From assembly GCF_000186865.1 (NCBI RefSeq), contig NW_008705565.1, positions 2,526,872 through 2,590,871 of the forward strand: 64,000 nucleotides of DNA. Direction: 5' to 3'. A program made the position numbers and the translations under genes. Below the pieces are notes generated by a model. That model worked only from the letters and a program-made list of their open reading frames with translations, had not been told where the DNA came from and did not search any database. The stretch is from Aureococcus anophagefferens. Its lineage: Eukaryota; Sar; Pelagophyceae; Pelagomonadales; Pelagomonadaceae. Of this stretch, positions 1 to 10,857 are shown piece after piece (position 1 is the stretch's first letter; each line of letters starts with the position of its first letter).

Positions 1-2
1 GA

Positions 3-3000
3 GCGCCGGCGCCATCTCTCGCGCGTGACGATCGGGACCCCGCGTCCCCGCACGCGGCCTCGGAGGAGGACGCCGCGACGCCGCGCGCGACGAAGCCGGT
101 CGCGGGGGACACGCCCGCCTCGGGTCCCTGGCGCTGCCCGAAGTGCGGCAAGGGCAACGGCTCGCGACGCAGCGCGTGCTCCGTGTGCGCGACGGTCCGG
201 GCCGACGACGCCGCGGCCGCGGACGCGGGCCCGTCCGTGCGCGGGAGCCGCATCGTCGGCATGGGCGGAGGCGACGACGATACCGTCGACGACGACGACG
301 CGGGGCGACGCGAGCGCGTCTACGGCGGCGGGACGCCCATCGAGGATCCCGCGGCGGCGCCCTACGGTGGCGGCACGCCCATCAGGGGTGGCGCGGCAGA
401 CCCCACCGGCGTGCGCAAGAGTCGCATCGTCGGAATCGGCGGTGGCGGCGGCGCCAATCCTGCGCCGGGCGGCGACTGGGACGAAACCGTGTCCTTCGTG
501 CCGCCCGACCGCCCGCCCGCGGACATCGGCAGCCCCTGGCGCGAGTTCGTCGACCCGCTCGGCGTGCCCTACTTCCACAACGACCAGACGCAGGAGACGA
601 CGTGGATCGCGCCGGACGATTGGGTGCGGGACATGCGCGCCAAGGACCCGGTGCAGCGGTCCAAGTCCATCGTGCGCGCCGCGAACGACTGGCAGGAGAA
701 GGTCGACCCGGCCTCCGGGCGCGTCTACTACATCACGCCGGACGGACAGACGCAGTGGGAGCGGCCGGAGAGCGTCTTCGTAGAAGGAGAGCCGCCGGAG
801 AGCATCTTGGTCGAAGGCGACGCTGCTGGCGTGGAGAAGCCGGGCGTACGAAAGAGCCGCATCGTCGGATTCGGCGGCGGGGGCGACGCGGATCCGGGGG
901 GGGATCGCCTCGAGCTGCCGCCGAAGCTGGAAGGTATCATCGACGCGCCCGAGTGCGCCCCCGTGGGCAGAGTTGCGCGGGCGTCGTCGCGCGAGAACAT
1001 GACAACGCCGGAGCTGCCCCATCGTTCGCTCGAGGACCTCGGCGGCGAAGCGCCCTCCCGCGGCCGGAGCGGGGCGGTGCAAATGTTCGATGCCACCAGC
1101 CAGCCTGTCTCTTCCGAGGATAATCCCGCAAAGAAGCCATCCAGGCTCGAAAGGATGCGCGCTCGGCTGACGCGACGCCCCCGGACGGTTCCAGGAACGT
1201 CATCTGCTGAGGCCGACGAAAGCGAGAGAGTCTACGGCGGCGGCACGCCCATCGAGGAACCCTCGGCGGCGCCCGGCTACGGCGGCGGCACGCCCATGGA
1301 CGACTCGGCAGGAGCGCCGCGCGCGGCCGTGCGCGGGAGCCGCATCGTCGGCTTCGGCGGCGGCTCGGACGATCCCGCGGCCGGCAATCCGATGGCCGGC
1401 GATCAAGGAGGTGCGAGCCCGTCCGTGCGAGGGAGTCGCATCGTCGGCTACGGCGGCGGCGACTACGACGACCCGGCGGCCGATGCTCTCGGCGGATCGC
1501 GCGGCCTCGGACACGGGCCTCCTCCCGTCGGGGGCTACGACGACGCGGCGGGACAGGGCCGGGTCTACGGCGGCGGCACGCCCATCGAGGACCCCTCGGC
1601 GGCGGCCGGCTACGGCGGCGGCACGCCCATGGACGACTCGGCAGGAGCGCCGCGCGCGGCGGTCCGAGGGAGCCGCATCGTCGGCTTCGGCGGCGGCGCG
1701 GACGATCCGGCGGCCGGCGACCCGATGGCTGGCGATCAAGGAGGCGCGAGCCCGTCCGTGCGAGCGAGCCGCATCGTCGGCTATGGCGGCGGCGACTACG
1801 ACGACCCGGCGGCCGATGCTCTCGGCGGATCGCGCGGCCCCGGACACGGGCCTCCTCCCGTCGGGGGCTACGACGACGCGGCGGGACAGGGCCGGGTCTA
1901 CGGCGGCGGCACGCCCATCGAGGACCCCTCGGCGGCGCCCGGCTACGGCGGCGGCACGCCCATCAGGACTCGCGCAGCGGATTCCACTGGCGTGCGCAAG
2001 AGTCGCATCGTTGGAATCGGCGGTGGCGGTGGCGCCGATCCTGCGCAGGGCGGCGACTGGGACGAAACCGTCTCCTTTGTGCCGCCGGCCCGCCCGCCCG
2101 CGGACATCGGCAGCCCCTGGCGCGAGTTCGTCGACCCGCTCGGCGTGCCCTACTTCCACAACGACCAGACGCAGGAGACGACGTGGATCGCGCCGGACGA
2201 TTGGGTGCGGGACATGAGCGCCAAGGACCCGGTGCAGCGGTCCAAGTCCATCGTGCGCGCCGCGAACGACTGGCAGGAGAAGGTCGACCCGGCCTCCGGG
2301 CGCGTCTACTACATCACGCCGGACGGGCAGACGCAGTGGGAGCGGCCGGAGAGCGTCTTCGTCGAAGGCGGCGGTCCCGGCGAGAAGAAGCCGGGCGAGG
2401 AGAAGCCGGGCGTGCGAAGGAGCCGCATCGTCGGATTCGGCGGCGGGGGCGACGCGGATCGCCTCGAGCTGCCGCCGAAGCTGGAGGGCACCATCGACGC
2501 GCCCGAGTGCGCCCCCGTGGGCAGGATCGCGCGGGCGTCGTCGCGCGAGTTAATGACGACGCCGGAGGAGCTGACGCTGGCGCTCGACCTCCCGGTGCAC
2601 TCGGGCGACGCGAGGAACGGGCCGCGGCTTCCCGCGGGCGCCGAAGGAGCGGAGGGCTATACGAGCTGGGGCGCTCCCCTGGGGACCGACCGTCCGACCG
2701 TGCGCAAGAGCCGCATCGTCGGCATGGGCGGCGGCGGCGACGACGACGACGACGACGAGGGACCTAGCAAGGTCTACGGCGGCGGAACGCCCATCGAGGA
2801 CGTCGCAGCGGCGCCGGGCAAGGCCGATCGAGGCCGCGCGGACGAGGCTCCGTCGGTGCGCAAGAGCCGCATCGTCGGCATGGGCGGCGGCGGCGACGAC
2901 GACGACGACGACGCGGGACCTAGCAAGGTCTACGGCGGCGGAACGCCCATCGAGGACGTCGCAGCGGCGCCGGGCAAGGCCGGTCGAGGCCGCGCGGACG

Positions 3001-6000
3001 AGGCTCCGTCGGTGCGCAAGAGCCGCATCGTCGGCATGGGCGGCGGCGGCGACGACGACGACGACGACGAGGGACCTAGCAAGGTCTACGGCGGCGGAAC
3101 GCCCATCGAGGACGTCGCAGCGGCGCCGGGCGAGGCCGGTCGAGGCCGCGCGGACGAGGCTCCGTCGGTGCGCAAGAGCCGCATCGTCGGCATGGGCGGC
3201 GGCGGCGACGACGACGACGACGACGAGGGACCTAGCAAGGTCTACGGCGGCGGAACGCCCATCGAGGACGTCGCAGCGGCGCCGGGCGAGGCCGGTCGAG
3301 GCCGCGCGGACGAGGCTCCGTCGGTGCGCAAGAGCCGCATCGTCGGCATGGGCGGCGGCGGCGACGACGACGACGACGACGAGGGACCTAGCAAGGTCTA
3401 CGGCGGCGGAACGCCCATCGAGGACGTCGCAGCGGCGCCGGGCAAGGCCGATCGAGGCCGCGCGGATCGAGGCCGCGCGGACGAGGCTCCGTCGGTGCGC
3501 AAGAGCCGCATCGTCGGCATGGGCGGCGGCGGCGACGACGACGACGACGACGAGGGACCTAGCAAGGTCTACGGCGGCGGAACGCCCATCGAGGACGTCG
3601 CAGCGGCGCCGGGCAAGGCCGATCGAGGCCGCGCGGATGAGGCTCCGTCGGTGCGCAAGAGCCGCATCGTCGGCATGGGCGGCGGCGGCGACGACGACGA
3701 CGACGACGAGGGACCTAGCAAGGTCTACGGCGGCGGAACGCCCATCGTCGCTGGCTCCGGCGACGTGCCCGAGCCCCCCGAGGGGGACGGCTTCAGCGAC
3801 GACGGCGGCGACGACGACGACGGCGGCGGCGACGCGCGCGCGGTCGTCCGCAAGAGCCGCATCGTGGGCATGGGCGGCGACGGCGGCGACGCGCGGCCCC
3901 GGAGCGCGGCCGTGCAGCTCTTCGACGGCGGCCCCGGCAGCGAGGGGCGGGCGCCGCGCGTCCCGCGCGGCGTCGAGTCGCCGTCGGACGACGACGAGGC
4001 GCCGTCGCGCGGGGCCGCGGAGCTCTTCGACGCGCGGGGCGACCCGATCTCGTCGTCGAAGCTGACGCCCTCGGTGCGCAAGAGCCGCATCGTCGGCGTG
4101 GGCGGCGGCGGCGAACCCTACCGGGACCGGAGCGGCGCCGTGCAGCTCTTCGACGGCGGGCCCGGCGGCGAGGGCCGCGCGCCGAGCCTCGTCGCGGACT
4201 CGCCCGGCGCGCGCACGCCCTCGAGCGACGAGTGGCACACGCCCGCGGCGTCCGAGGCGTCCGGCGCGTCGCCCGCGAAGTCGCCCGGCCGCGGGCCGCG
4301 CGCGCGGCCTAAAGTCGCCTTCGGGTCGTCCGTCGACGACGGCAGACCGAAGCACAGGGAGCACCACTTCCTGCGCAAGGGCGACGGCCGGCGCTGCGCG
4401 GAGACGCGGGCCGTCGCCGACGAGCTGCGGCGCCAGGACGAGCGCAACCGCACGGTCTGGCGGCGGCGGTCGTCCATCGTCTCCGCGGCCAAGGCGCTCA
4501 AGGGCCTCGACGCGGCCGCGCGCGAGCTCCACTACGCGCAGTGGGACCCGACGAACCGCGTCGACACGTCCTGGAAGAAGGGCTACGCGGGCACCGTCGA
4601 GCTCCTCGACAGCGACGAGGACGGCGGCCGCGCCGGCGGCCGCGACGACACGCCGCGCTGGACGCAGCGCGTCGACGCGCGCGGCGTGCCCTACTTCGCC
4701 GACGACGCGCGCGGCGAGACGCGCTGGGACGCGCCCGACGCCTGGGTCGACGCCCAGCGCGCGGGGCGGAAGCTGCCCGAGGGCGTCGTCCGCGAGCGCG
4801 GCGCCGCGCGCGAGCTCGTCGACCCCGCCACGAAGCGCGTCTACTACGTCGACGGCGATGGCCCGCCGGCCTGGGAGCGGCCGCCGGCCTTCGCCGACGA
4901 CACGCCGCGGAAGCAGCGGAAGCCGCGGCGCCCGGCGACGCCCGCGGACGACTCGGCGGCCGCGGCGCCGCCCGCGCACTGCCGCCACTGCCTCCGGCGG
5001 ACGCCGTGCGGCTGCGCCGCGGCCGCGCGCGAGGCCGAGGAGGCGGGCCTCATCGACCGCGCGGAGTCGTCCCTCTCCACGCTCAAGGACGCGCGGCTCG
5101 GGGACCTGCGGCGCGCGATGCGGCGCCGGTCCGCGGCGCTGTCGCCCGGGCGCGCGCCGCGAAATTCGCCGCCGGCGAGCGGCGCGTCGACGCCGCGGCG
5201 GCCGTCCGTCGACTCCGAGGACGGCGACGGCCGGGACCCGGGCTTCCTCGGCGCGCTAAGAAGACGCGCGTCCGCGCTCGTCGGCCTCGCGGCGCCGCCG
5301 GGCGACGGCGCCTCCGCGGAGACGCCGCCCGCGCCCGCGGCCAAGGGCGGCCGGCGCCGGAGCGACCGCCACGCGCTCACGGAGCTCGAGCGGGAGCTCC
5401 TGGCCACCATCGACGCCATGTCGCGCGAGCTCAAGGACGCGCACGAGCCTGCGTGCGAATCAACCGCTGGTTTTGGATGTCAGAGGGTCAGAAGTCTCTC
5501 GCTCGATCGAATCGACGTCGTTTTGGCTGATTCTTGGAAGAGTCGTTCGCGCTCGTCGAGTTCTCGACGGAGCGCACGAAATCGTGCGCCAAGACGGTCG
5601 CATGATCGAACCTTGAAGTCGGGTTGAAGATGTGAGTCGCGCGCAGGCACGAGCGCGCGCGCGACGTCGAGACGTACACGCGGTCCGGCGACCTGGGCGA
5701 TATGGACGCGACGATGGCCAAGCTCAAGGGCGTCTGCGTCATGCTCACGGGCCACGAGAAGGGCCGCCTCGCGACGATGATCGGGTCCTGCGAGCCGCCG
5801 GGGCCGTCGCCGCGGAGGCCCTTCGCGCCGGGGCCCGGTGCGCCCGCGGCGGCGGCGGCGCGCGAGAACCGCGGCGACGACGACGAGCGCCTCGGGTCGA
5901 CCAGCGCCTACGCCGTCTTCAAGGACGCCCACCTCACGATCAAGCGCGAGATGATGGCCCTCTGCGGCTTCAAAGAGTTCGGCGTCTCCCGGGAATGGGA

Positions 6001-6352
6001 CGTCGACGTGCACAAGATGGAGAACCTCGGCGACCCGCACCTCCTGTCGCTGCTCCACCAGATCCGGCGCCTCGTCGTCGCCTACGACAACCTGAGCCTG
6101 GAGCAGATCACGAAGCTCCGCACGTCCGTCGAGGTCGTCGAGAACGTGCACCACCTCCTCGCGGTCGGCGGCCGCGCGGTCCGCGCGGAGCGCCGCGCCG
6201 TCGCGCGCGCGGCGCGCACGCGCCACACGCACGTCGCCGACGGCGCCCACCGGGGCCTCGACTCCGTCAACCGCGTCTCGCCGGCCCTCGCGGAGCGCAT
6301 CCGCCGGGCCCAGGCCGAGGACCGCGCGCACCACCACCACCAGCGGCGCTAG
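3..6352 (+). CDS. RanBP2-type zinc finger / multi-WW-domain repeat protein (5' end outside window)
   Basis: The frame is open from the window edge, so the N-terminus is missing. At about nt 129-185 there is a RanBP2-type zinc finger (W-R-C-x2-C-x3-N-x6-C-x2-C). Six WW domains follow in pairs, at about nt 531-630 and 684-773, 2112-2210 and 2265-2355, and 4650-4745 and 4805-4890. Between them two short motifs, SRIVGxGGG and VYGGGTPIE, recur many times, partly in tandem arrays. The Cys cluster CRHCLRRTPCGC lies near nt 4980. Family B introner B4 (intron 5441-5646) interrupts codon AH; splicing joins exon 2, which ends in a His-rich tail at a TAG. The visible part is about 2047 residues. WW domains bind proline-rich partners and RanBP2 fingers bind RNA or Ran/ubiquitin. 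A scaffold role is inference; no orthologue is recognised. Confidence 0.8.
371..2530 (+). repeat. Dispersed duplication of the WW-pair module inside the first gene
   Basis: The block at about nt 371-960, which encodes the GGGTPI motif, the SRIVGIGGG motif and a WW pair, recurs at about nt 1952-2530. It is offset by 1581 bp (527 codons), so the frame is kept. Nucleotide identity is high through the WW pair, which suggests recent duplication or gene conversion. Confidence 0.85.
1230..1962 (+). repeat. 333-bp in-frame tandem duplication
   Basis: Units start at 1230, 1563 and 1896 (third partial), a period of 333 bp or 111 codons. Each unit encodes VYGGGTPIE, a second GGGTPM motif and two SRIVGxGGG motifs. 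Confidence 0.85.
2700..3749 (+). repeat. 156-bp tandem array, seven copies (52-residue protein repeat)
   Basis: The phrase encoding VRKSRIVGMGGGG begins at 2700, 2856, 3012, 3168, 3324, 3495 and 3651. The period is 156 bp, except that one unit carries an extra 15 bp (duplicated RGRAD codons). Each unit contains a poly-Asp run and VYGGGTPIED. The copies are nearly identical, so the array is young or homogenised. Confidence 0.95.
5449..5646 (+). mobile_element. Introner element B4 (family B, most diverged copy)
   Basis: A 198-bp element is flanked by the exact 8-bp duplication GCACGAGC (5441-5448 and 5647-5654). It starts CTGCGTGCGAATC and ends with CGCGCGCAG, so its terminal repeats have drifted from the CTGTGTGG consensus. 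The body keeps the family signature TTGAAGTCGGGTTGAAGAT and the shared core near TTGGCTGATTCTTGG. The intron is 5441-5646 with GC donor and AG acceptor; removal restores the reading frame of the host gene. Body orientation relative to the gene is the same as in B3 and opposite to B1 and B2. Confidence 0.9.
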
Positions 6353-6402
6353 TTCCCGGCCTTGGGGCCCAAGTTGGGCGCGGTGATAAAGGGCATTAGA
6401 GG

Positions 6403-7467
6403 CTAGGCGGGCGTGAGCCTGGCGAGATTCTGGATCGCGCTCTTGTAGCCCTTGGCGGCCGCGCGCGCGTACCAGCGCTTGGCCTCGTCGACGTCGCGTT
6501 CCACGCCGACACCCTTCTCGTAGCAAACGCCAACATTGTATTGGGAAGTCGTGAGTCCTTGCTCAGCAGCCATCTTGAAATGGCGGAACGCTTCCTCCAG
6601 TTGTCCGTCTCGATGAAAACAGGATGCAAGATTGCACTGAGCTTTCGCGAGGCCGCGGTCCGCTGCCATTTGAAACAGTTGCCTCGCCTTCTTCTTGTCC
6701 ATTTTGATCTCTCCCTCTCCGTGTTCATACAACTCCCCAAGAGACAACATCGCGTTCACATTGCCGAGCTCCAGCGCACGCTTGTAAATTTTCGCGGCCT
6801 TCTTCGCGGATTTCACGAGGCCGAGCTGACCGGTGCGGTACAGATTACCCAAGTGCTGAATTGCTTGTGGAACGTCATTCTCCGCGTGGCGACGAATCAT
6901 CGCAAGCTCTGCCGCGGGACTTGGAACATGTGTGCGACAGAGAGGACACGGCTCTTCGGTGGAAAGCTTTTTGGCACAGGTTGAACAAATATGCCCGAAG
7001 CAACAGGGACGCAACTGAACACTGCCGTTCACGTCCCAGTCCTCGAAACAGAGCGGGCATCGCGACCCGCGCCGCCCCGGAATCGGCTCCGGCTCCGGGT
7101 TCGCCTCGCGCCGCAAACGCGCCGCCTCGTGCTCCTCGGCGATGCGCGCGCGGACCTCGTCGGCGTGCGATCGCGGCGCGGGGCCGTAGAAGACCTCCCG
7201 CGGGGGCGTCGGCGCTTCCGCCCGGGCCGCCTCCGCGGCCCGCTCGGCCCGGATCTTCTTACAGGCCTTGCGGTGGCCCCGCTCGCGCCAGTCGATTTTC
7301 TGGCAGGCCACGGAGCAGTACTGAGTTGTTCCACAGGGGCACGGGAGTTTTGACTTCTCACCGCAGATGGTGCAGGTCAGGCGGAGCCTGAACGCCTTCG
7401 CCCTGGCCTTCTTCACCTCATACTCCCGCTGCTTCTTCTCCCAATCTTTCTCTCCCGGCTTGTCCAT
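6403..7467 (-). CDS. MYND finger / RING-like / Sel1-repeat protein (paralogue 1)
   Basis: 354 residues from the ATG at 7467; the start was chosen because MDKPGEKDWEKKQ is shared with the paralogue at 9656-10732. An N-terminal basic helix precedes a MYND finger (CTICGEKSKLPCPCG, CSVACQKIDWRERGH). A RING-like Cys cluster follows (CPLCFEDWDV, CCFGHICSTC, CPLC), then four Sel1-like repeats of about 36 residues (e.g. AIQHLGNLYRTGQLG). MYND fingers bind proline-rich peptides, RING domains often recruit E2 enzymes and Sel1 repeats are scaffolds; an E3-like adaptor role is inferred. It converges on the first gene with about 50 bp between stops. The RING/Sel1 half is noticeably less GC-rich than neighbouring genes. 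Confidence 0.85.
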   Translation of the reverse strand: MDKPGEKDWEKKQREYEVKKARAKAFRLRLTCTICGEKSKLPCPCGTTQYCSVACQKIDWRERGHRKACKKIRAERAAEAARAEAPTPPREVFYGPAPRSHADEVRARIAEEHEAARLRREANPEPEPIPGRRGSRCPLCFEDWDVNGSVQLRPCCFGHICSTCAKKLSTEEPCPLCRTHVPSPAAELAMIRRHAENDVPQAIQHLGNLYRTGQLGLVKSAKKAAKIYKRALELGNVNAMLSLGELYEHGEGEIKMDKKKARQLFQMAADRGLAKAQCNLASCFHRDGQLEEAFRHFKMAAEQGLTTSQYNVGVCYEKGVGVERDVDEAKRWYARAAAKGYKSAIQNLARLTPA

Positions 7468-7580
7468 CGGGGGCGTCGCGTCGATGATCGGCTGTCTCGC
7501 CCGGCAGAGTCGGCGACGAGCTTGCAGTGGAGGTTTGGGCGGACCTCCGCAAGCCTTCAATACCTTACTAGTGTGCAGGC

Positions 7581-9415
7581 TTACCCTTGCACGCCACCGG
7601 CCCGTCGCTCGGCGCGGCGCTGGGCCATGACCGGGCGCACGATGCCCGCCGCCGCGTCCAAGTCGAAGGTCAGCGCCTCCACGTTGAAGACGCTCTGGTA
7701 TTGCGCGGCCTCGAACCAACCGTCGCGGGCCTCGAGCCCGAAGAGGAGCTCCGCCGCGGCGCCGACGTGCACCTTGTTCAGGTGGCGCATGTCGCGCGAC
7801 TTCTGGTCCGAGCCCGTCCATCGCGACGGCTCGGGGCCTTTCTCGCGCTGCAGTTCGATGCCTAAAAGGACGAAGAGCAGCGCGAGCTCCTCGACGGCGC
7901 GCTCCTCGGCCGTGCAGGGCTGGTCGGCGAGCAGCTCGGCGACCTCGCGGAACCCGCCCTGGACCGCGCACGCGAGCGCCGTGAGGCCGTAGCCGCCGAA
8001 GTCCGCCTCTAGGTGCGGGTCCGCGCCCGCCGCGAGGAGGCGCCTGACGATCGTCAGGTTCGGCCGCCGCGCGGCGAGGCTCAGCGCCGTGTTGCCCTCG
8101 TCGGTCTGGGCGTCGATGATCGCGGCCGCGCCCAGATCCAAGAGCACGGTCACGTGCGTCGGCCGCAGGTACTTGGCCGCCATCTGGAGCACCGTGTGGC
8201 CGCCGCCGCGCACGAAGCGCGCGACGGCGCGGCCGACGTCCGTGCCCAGCATGCCCCGCGCGATGCAGGAGAACTCGACGAGGTCCTTGTCGTGCGCCGC
8301 CCCGCAGAGCAGCGACGCGAGGCAGACGACGGTGCCCGACGCGGCCTCGCCGGGCTCGAGGCGGCTCGTGTCCCACTCGCAGCCCGCGGCCGACCCGTAG
8401 CCCAGGTCGCGGACGCGCGCGTCGTAGAACTCGGCGAGGTCGACCTCCGGCAGCTCGCGGACCCGGCCGGCGTCCTCCGGCAAAAAAGCGCCTCGACCCA
8501 GCGCTCGCCCTCGCCGCCGGGGATCATCCGCGCCGGGTACCCGGGCACGGGCACGTCGGCGAAGCAGAGCACGTACGCGTCGCCGACGTGCCCGACGACG
8601 AGCGCGGGCGCCCACTCCCCGTTCTCGGCCCCCATCGTGAACGCCTCGTCGCGGCAGCACTTGCAGAACGGCGGGTGGCTCGGGTCGCGCCCCGCCGCGC
8701 TCGCGCGCAGGCCGTCGAGGTCGATCTTCGACTCGACCCACGCGCCGATGGGGAAGCGGAGCCGCGCGGCGGCGGGGCCCGACCGCTCGGCGCGCCGCTT
8801 CGCGGACGCCGCGCACGCGGGCTTGTGCGCGGGCCAGTGCCGCCGCTGGCACTCCCTCGAGCAGTACTTGGCGAACTCGCAGCGCTTGCACGCCTGGAGC
8901 TTGCCCGGCCGCCCGCAGGCCTGGCAGACGAACTCGAGGTTCTTGGCGTCGATGCAGGCGACGCCGTCGCCGGGCCAGCCGCCGCTGAATCCCGCGCCCG
9001 GGAGATTCGACGTGTGCTGGTCCACGAGCCGCGCCGCGAGGCCCGGGAGCTCCCCCGTCGCCTCGAGCGCGACGGGGCACAGCATCTTCACGTAGACATC
9101 GTCGAGGTCCGTCACGTACTGGGGCACGATGAACGGGAACGGATCGCCGACGATCGTCGCGACCTTGCCCGCGAGCGCCGCGTTGTCGCGCCGCCAGAGG
9201 TTCGAGAGGCGGACGCGCGCGCCCACGAGGTGCGCCGTGTCGTAGAGGAGCGCGTCCCGAGGCCGTGCGGCCTCCATCTTCTGGAGGAGCCCATAGTCCG
9301 CCTTAAACTCGCAGGGTTGACCGGTTTCATCGGCCGCCGAGCCGTCGAAGAGCGCAGGCGTCGAGTCCGACAGGTTCGAGCCCGCGAACCGCTCGATGAT
9401 GTCGTCGATGGACAT
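7581..9415 (-). CDS. MYND finger / ankyrin-repeat protein with an apparent single-base frameshift
   Basis: The ATG at 9415 opens MSIDDIIERFAGS. A MYND finger (CQACGRPGKLQACKRCEFAKY, with CSRECQRRHW) spans roughly residues 165-205. The frame then breaks at a run of six A on the plus strand (8482-8487). The next frame continues as LPEDAGRVRELPEV and encodes ankyrin repeats (HTVLQMAAKYLRP, GNTALSLAARR, GLTALACAVQGG) to the stop at 7581. One extra base in the homopolymer would join the two halves. No usable intron spans the break. A sequencing or assembly error is the simplest reading; a genuine pseudogene is possible. Partner and function are unknown. It sits between the two MYND/Sel1 paralogues. 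Confidence 0.75.
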
Positions 9416-9655
9416 CGTACTATCGTCGCTTGTGGTGTGTGTCGGCGCTTGCGGAGGCGACCGGGCAAAGATACAGGCGCGCGGCAGTTCCTGGCAGTGC
9501 CCGCCTTACCACATCCTTACCGCAAATCCTCGATCGATGCGATACCGTGCCGGCCGGGACGCGCGCGCGACGACCGCACACCACCACCGGCACTACTAGT
9601 ACCCAGCTAGAGAGTAGTTCCCGGACTTGGTCGCGGTGATACAAGGGTATTAGAG

Positions 9656-10732
9656 CTAGGCGGCTTCGACCCTGGCGAGCGCCCTGGCCGCGCGCTCGTC
9701 GCCCTTGGCGGCCGCGCGCGCGTACCAGCGCTTGGCCTCGTCGACGTCGCGTTCCACGCCGACACCCTTCTCGTTGCTAAGGCCAACATTGAATTCGGCC
9801 GGCGTGAGTCCATGCTCAGCGGCCATCTTGTAAAGGCGGAACGCTTCCTCCATTTGTCCCTCTCGACTTAAATGATTTCCAAGATTGAAATGCGCGATTG
9901 CGTTGCCCCCGTCCGATGCCATTTGAAACAGCTGCCTCGCCTTCTTCTTGTCCAGTTTGGCACCACCATATCCGACCTCATACACCATCCCAAGGCTCAC
10001 CATCGCCGGCAAATTTCCGAGCTCCACCGCACGCTTGTAAAGTTTCGCGGCCTTTTTCATGGATTTCACGAGGCCGAGCCGTCCGTCGCGGTAGGAATTT
10101 CCCAAATACACAATCGCCTCCGGGAGCTCGTTCTCCACGTGACGACGAACTTCTGCCAGTTCCTGCTTATGCGTCTTCGACACCGGCGTCGCACAGAAAG
10201 TACACGCCGTGAATTCGACCTTGTCAGCGCACGATGTGCAAATCGTCCGGAAGCAACAGGTGAAAATGGTCATATGTTGGTTGACGTCCCAGTCCTCGAG
10301 GCAGATCGGGCACCGCGACCCCTCACGCGCCGACCGCGGCTCGGGCTCCGGGTTCGCCTCGCGTCGCAGACGAGCGGCCTCGTGTTCCGCGGCGATGCGC
10401 GCGCGGACCTCGTCGGCGTGCGACCGCGGCGCGGGGCCGTAGAAGACCTCCCGCGGGGGCGACGGCGGGGGTGTCGGCGCTTCCGCCCGGGCCGCCTCCG
10501 CGGCCCGCTCGGCCCGGATCTTCTTACAGGCCTTGCGGTGGCCCCGCTCGCGCCAGTCGATTTTCTGGCAGGCCACGGAGCAGTACTGTGTTGTTCCACA
10601 GGGGCACGGGAGTTTTGACTTCTCACCGCAGATGGTGCAGGTCAGGCGGAGCTTGAACGCCTTCGCTCTGGCCTTCTTCACCTCATACTCGCGCTGCTTC
10701 TTCTCCCAATCTTTCTCTCCCGGCTTGTCCAT
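9656..10732 (-). CDS. MYND finger / RING-like / Sel1-repeat protein (paralogue 2)
   Basis: 358 residues from the ATG at 10732; an in-frame upstream ATG at 10774 would add 14 residues not conserved with the paralogue. The order is a MYND finger almost identical to that of the 6403-7467 gene, a RING-like cluster (CPICLEDWDV, CCFRTICTSC, CTFC) and Sel1 repeats (AIVYLGNSYRDGRLG, AMVSLGMVYEVG). The MYND third is nearly identical between copies, the RING and Sel1 parts have diverged, and similarity continues into the 3' flank (TAGTTCCCGG, GCGGTGATA). This is a local duplication with an unrelated MYND/ankyrin gene between the copies. Function is inferred only as an adaptor. Confidence 0.85.
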   Translation of the reverse strand: MDKPGEKDWEKKQREYEVKKARAKAFKLRLTCTICGEKSKLPCPCGTTQYCSVACQKIDWRERGHRKACKKIRAERAAEAARAEAPTPPPSPPREVFYGPAPRSHADEVRARIAAEHEAARLRREANPEPEPRSAREGSRCPICLEDWDVNQHMTIFTCCFRTICTSCADKVEFTACTFCATPVSKTHKQELAEVRRHVENELPEAIVYLGNSYRDGRLGLVKSMKKAAKLYKRAVELGNLPAMVSLGMVYEVGYGGAKLDKKKARQLFQMASDGGNAIAHFNLGNHLSREGQMEEAFRLYKMAAEHGLTPAEFNVGLSNEKGVGVERDVDEAKRWYARAAAKGDERAARALARVEAA

Positions 10733-10857
10733 CAGGGGCGCCGCGCATGATCGGCTGTCGCGCCCTCCAGCCACAGATTTTGTGCAGCTCGGCGATTCCG
10801 AGGACTATTCCGAGTCCGGATCCGACGCCTCCCCACCGCCACCGCATAACGCCCCCC

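Noticed and set aside
2550..4988. A long open frame on the minus strand opposite the repeat array.
   Set aside because: It is the antisense of the 156-bp array; repeat structure and GC richness keep the frame open. The plus strand has the zinc finger and WW domains.
7467..8376. The MYND/Sel1 frame stays open far upstream of its ATG.
   Set aside because: The upstream part overlaps the ankyrin gene in another frame and reads as Arg/Ala/Gly noise; the paralogue fixes the start at MDKPGEK.
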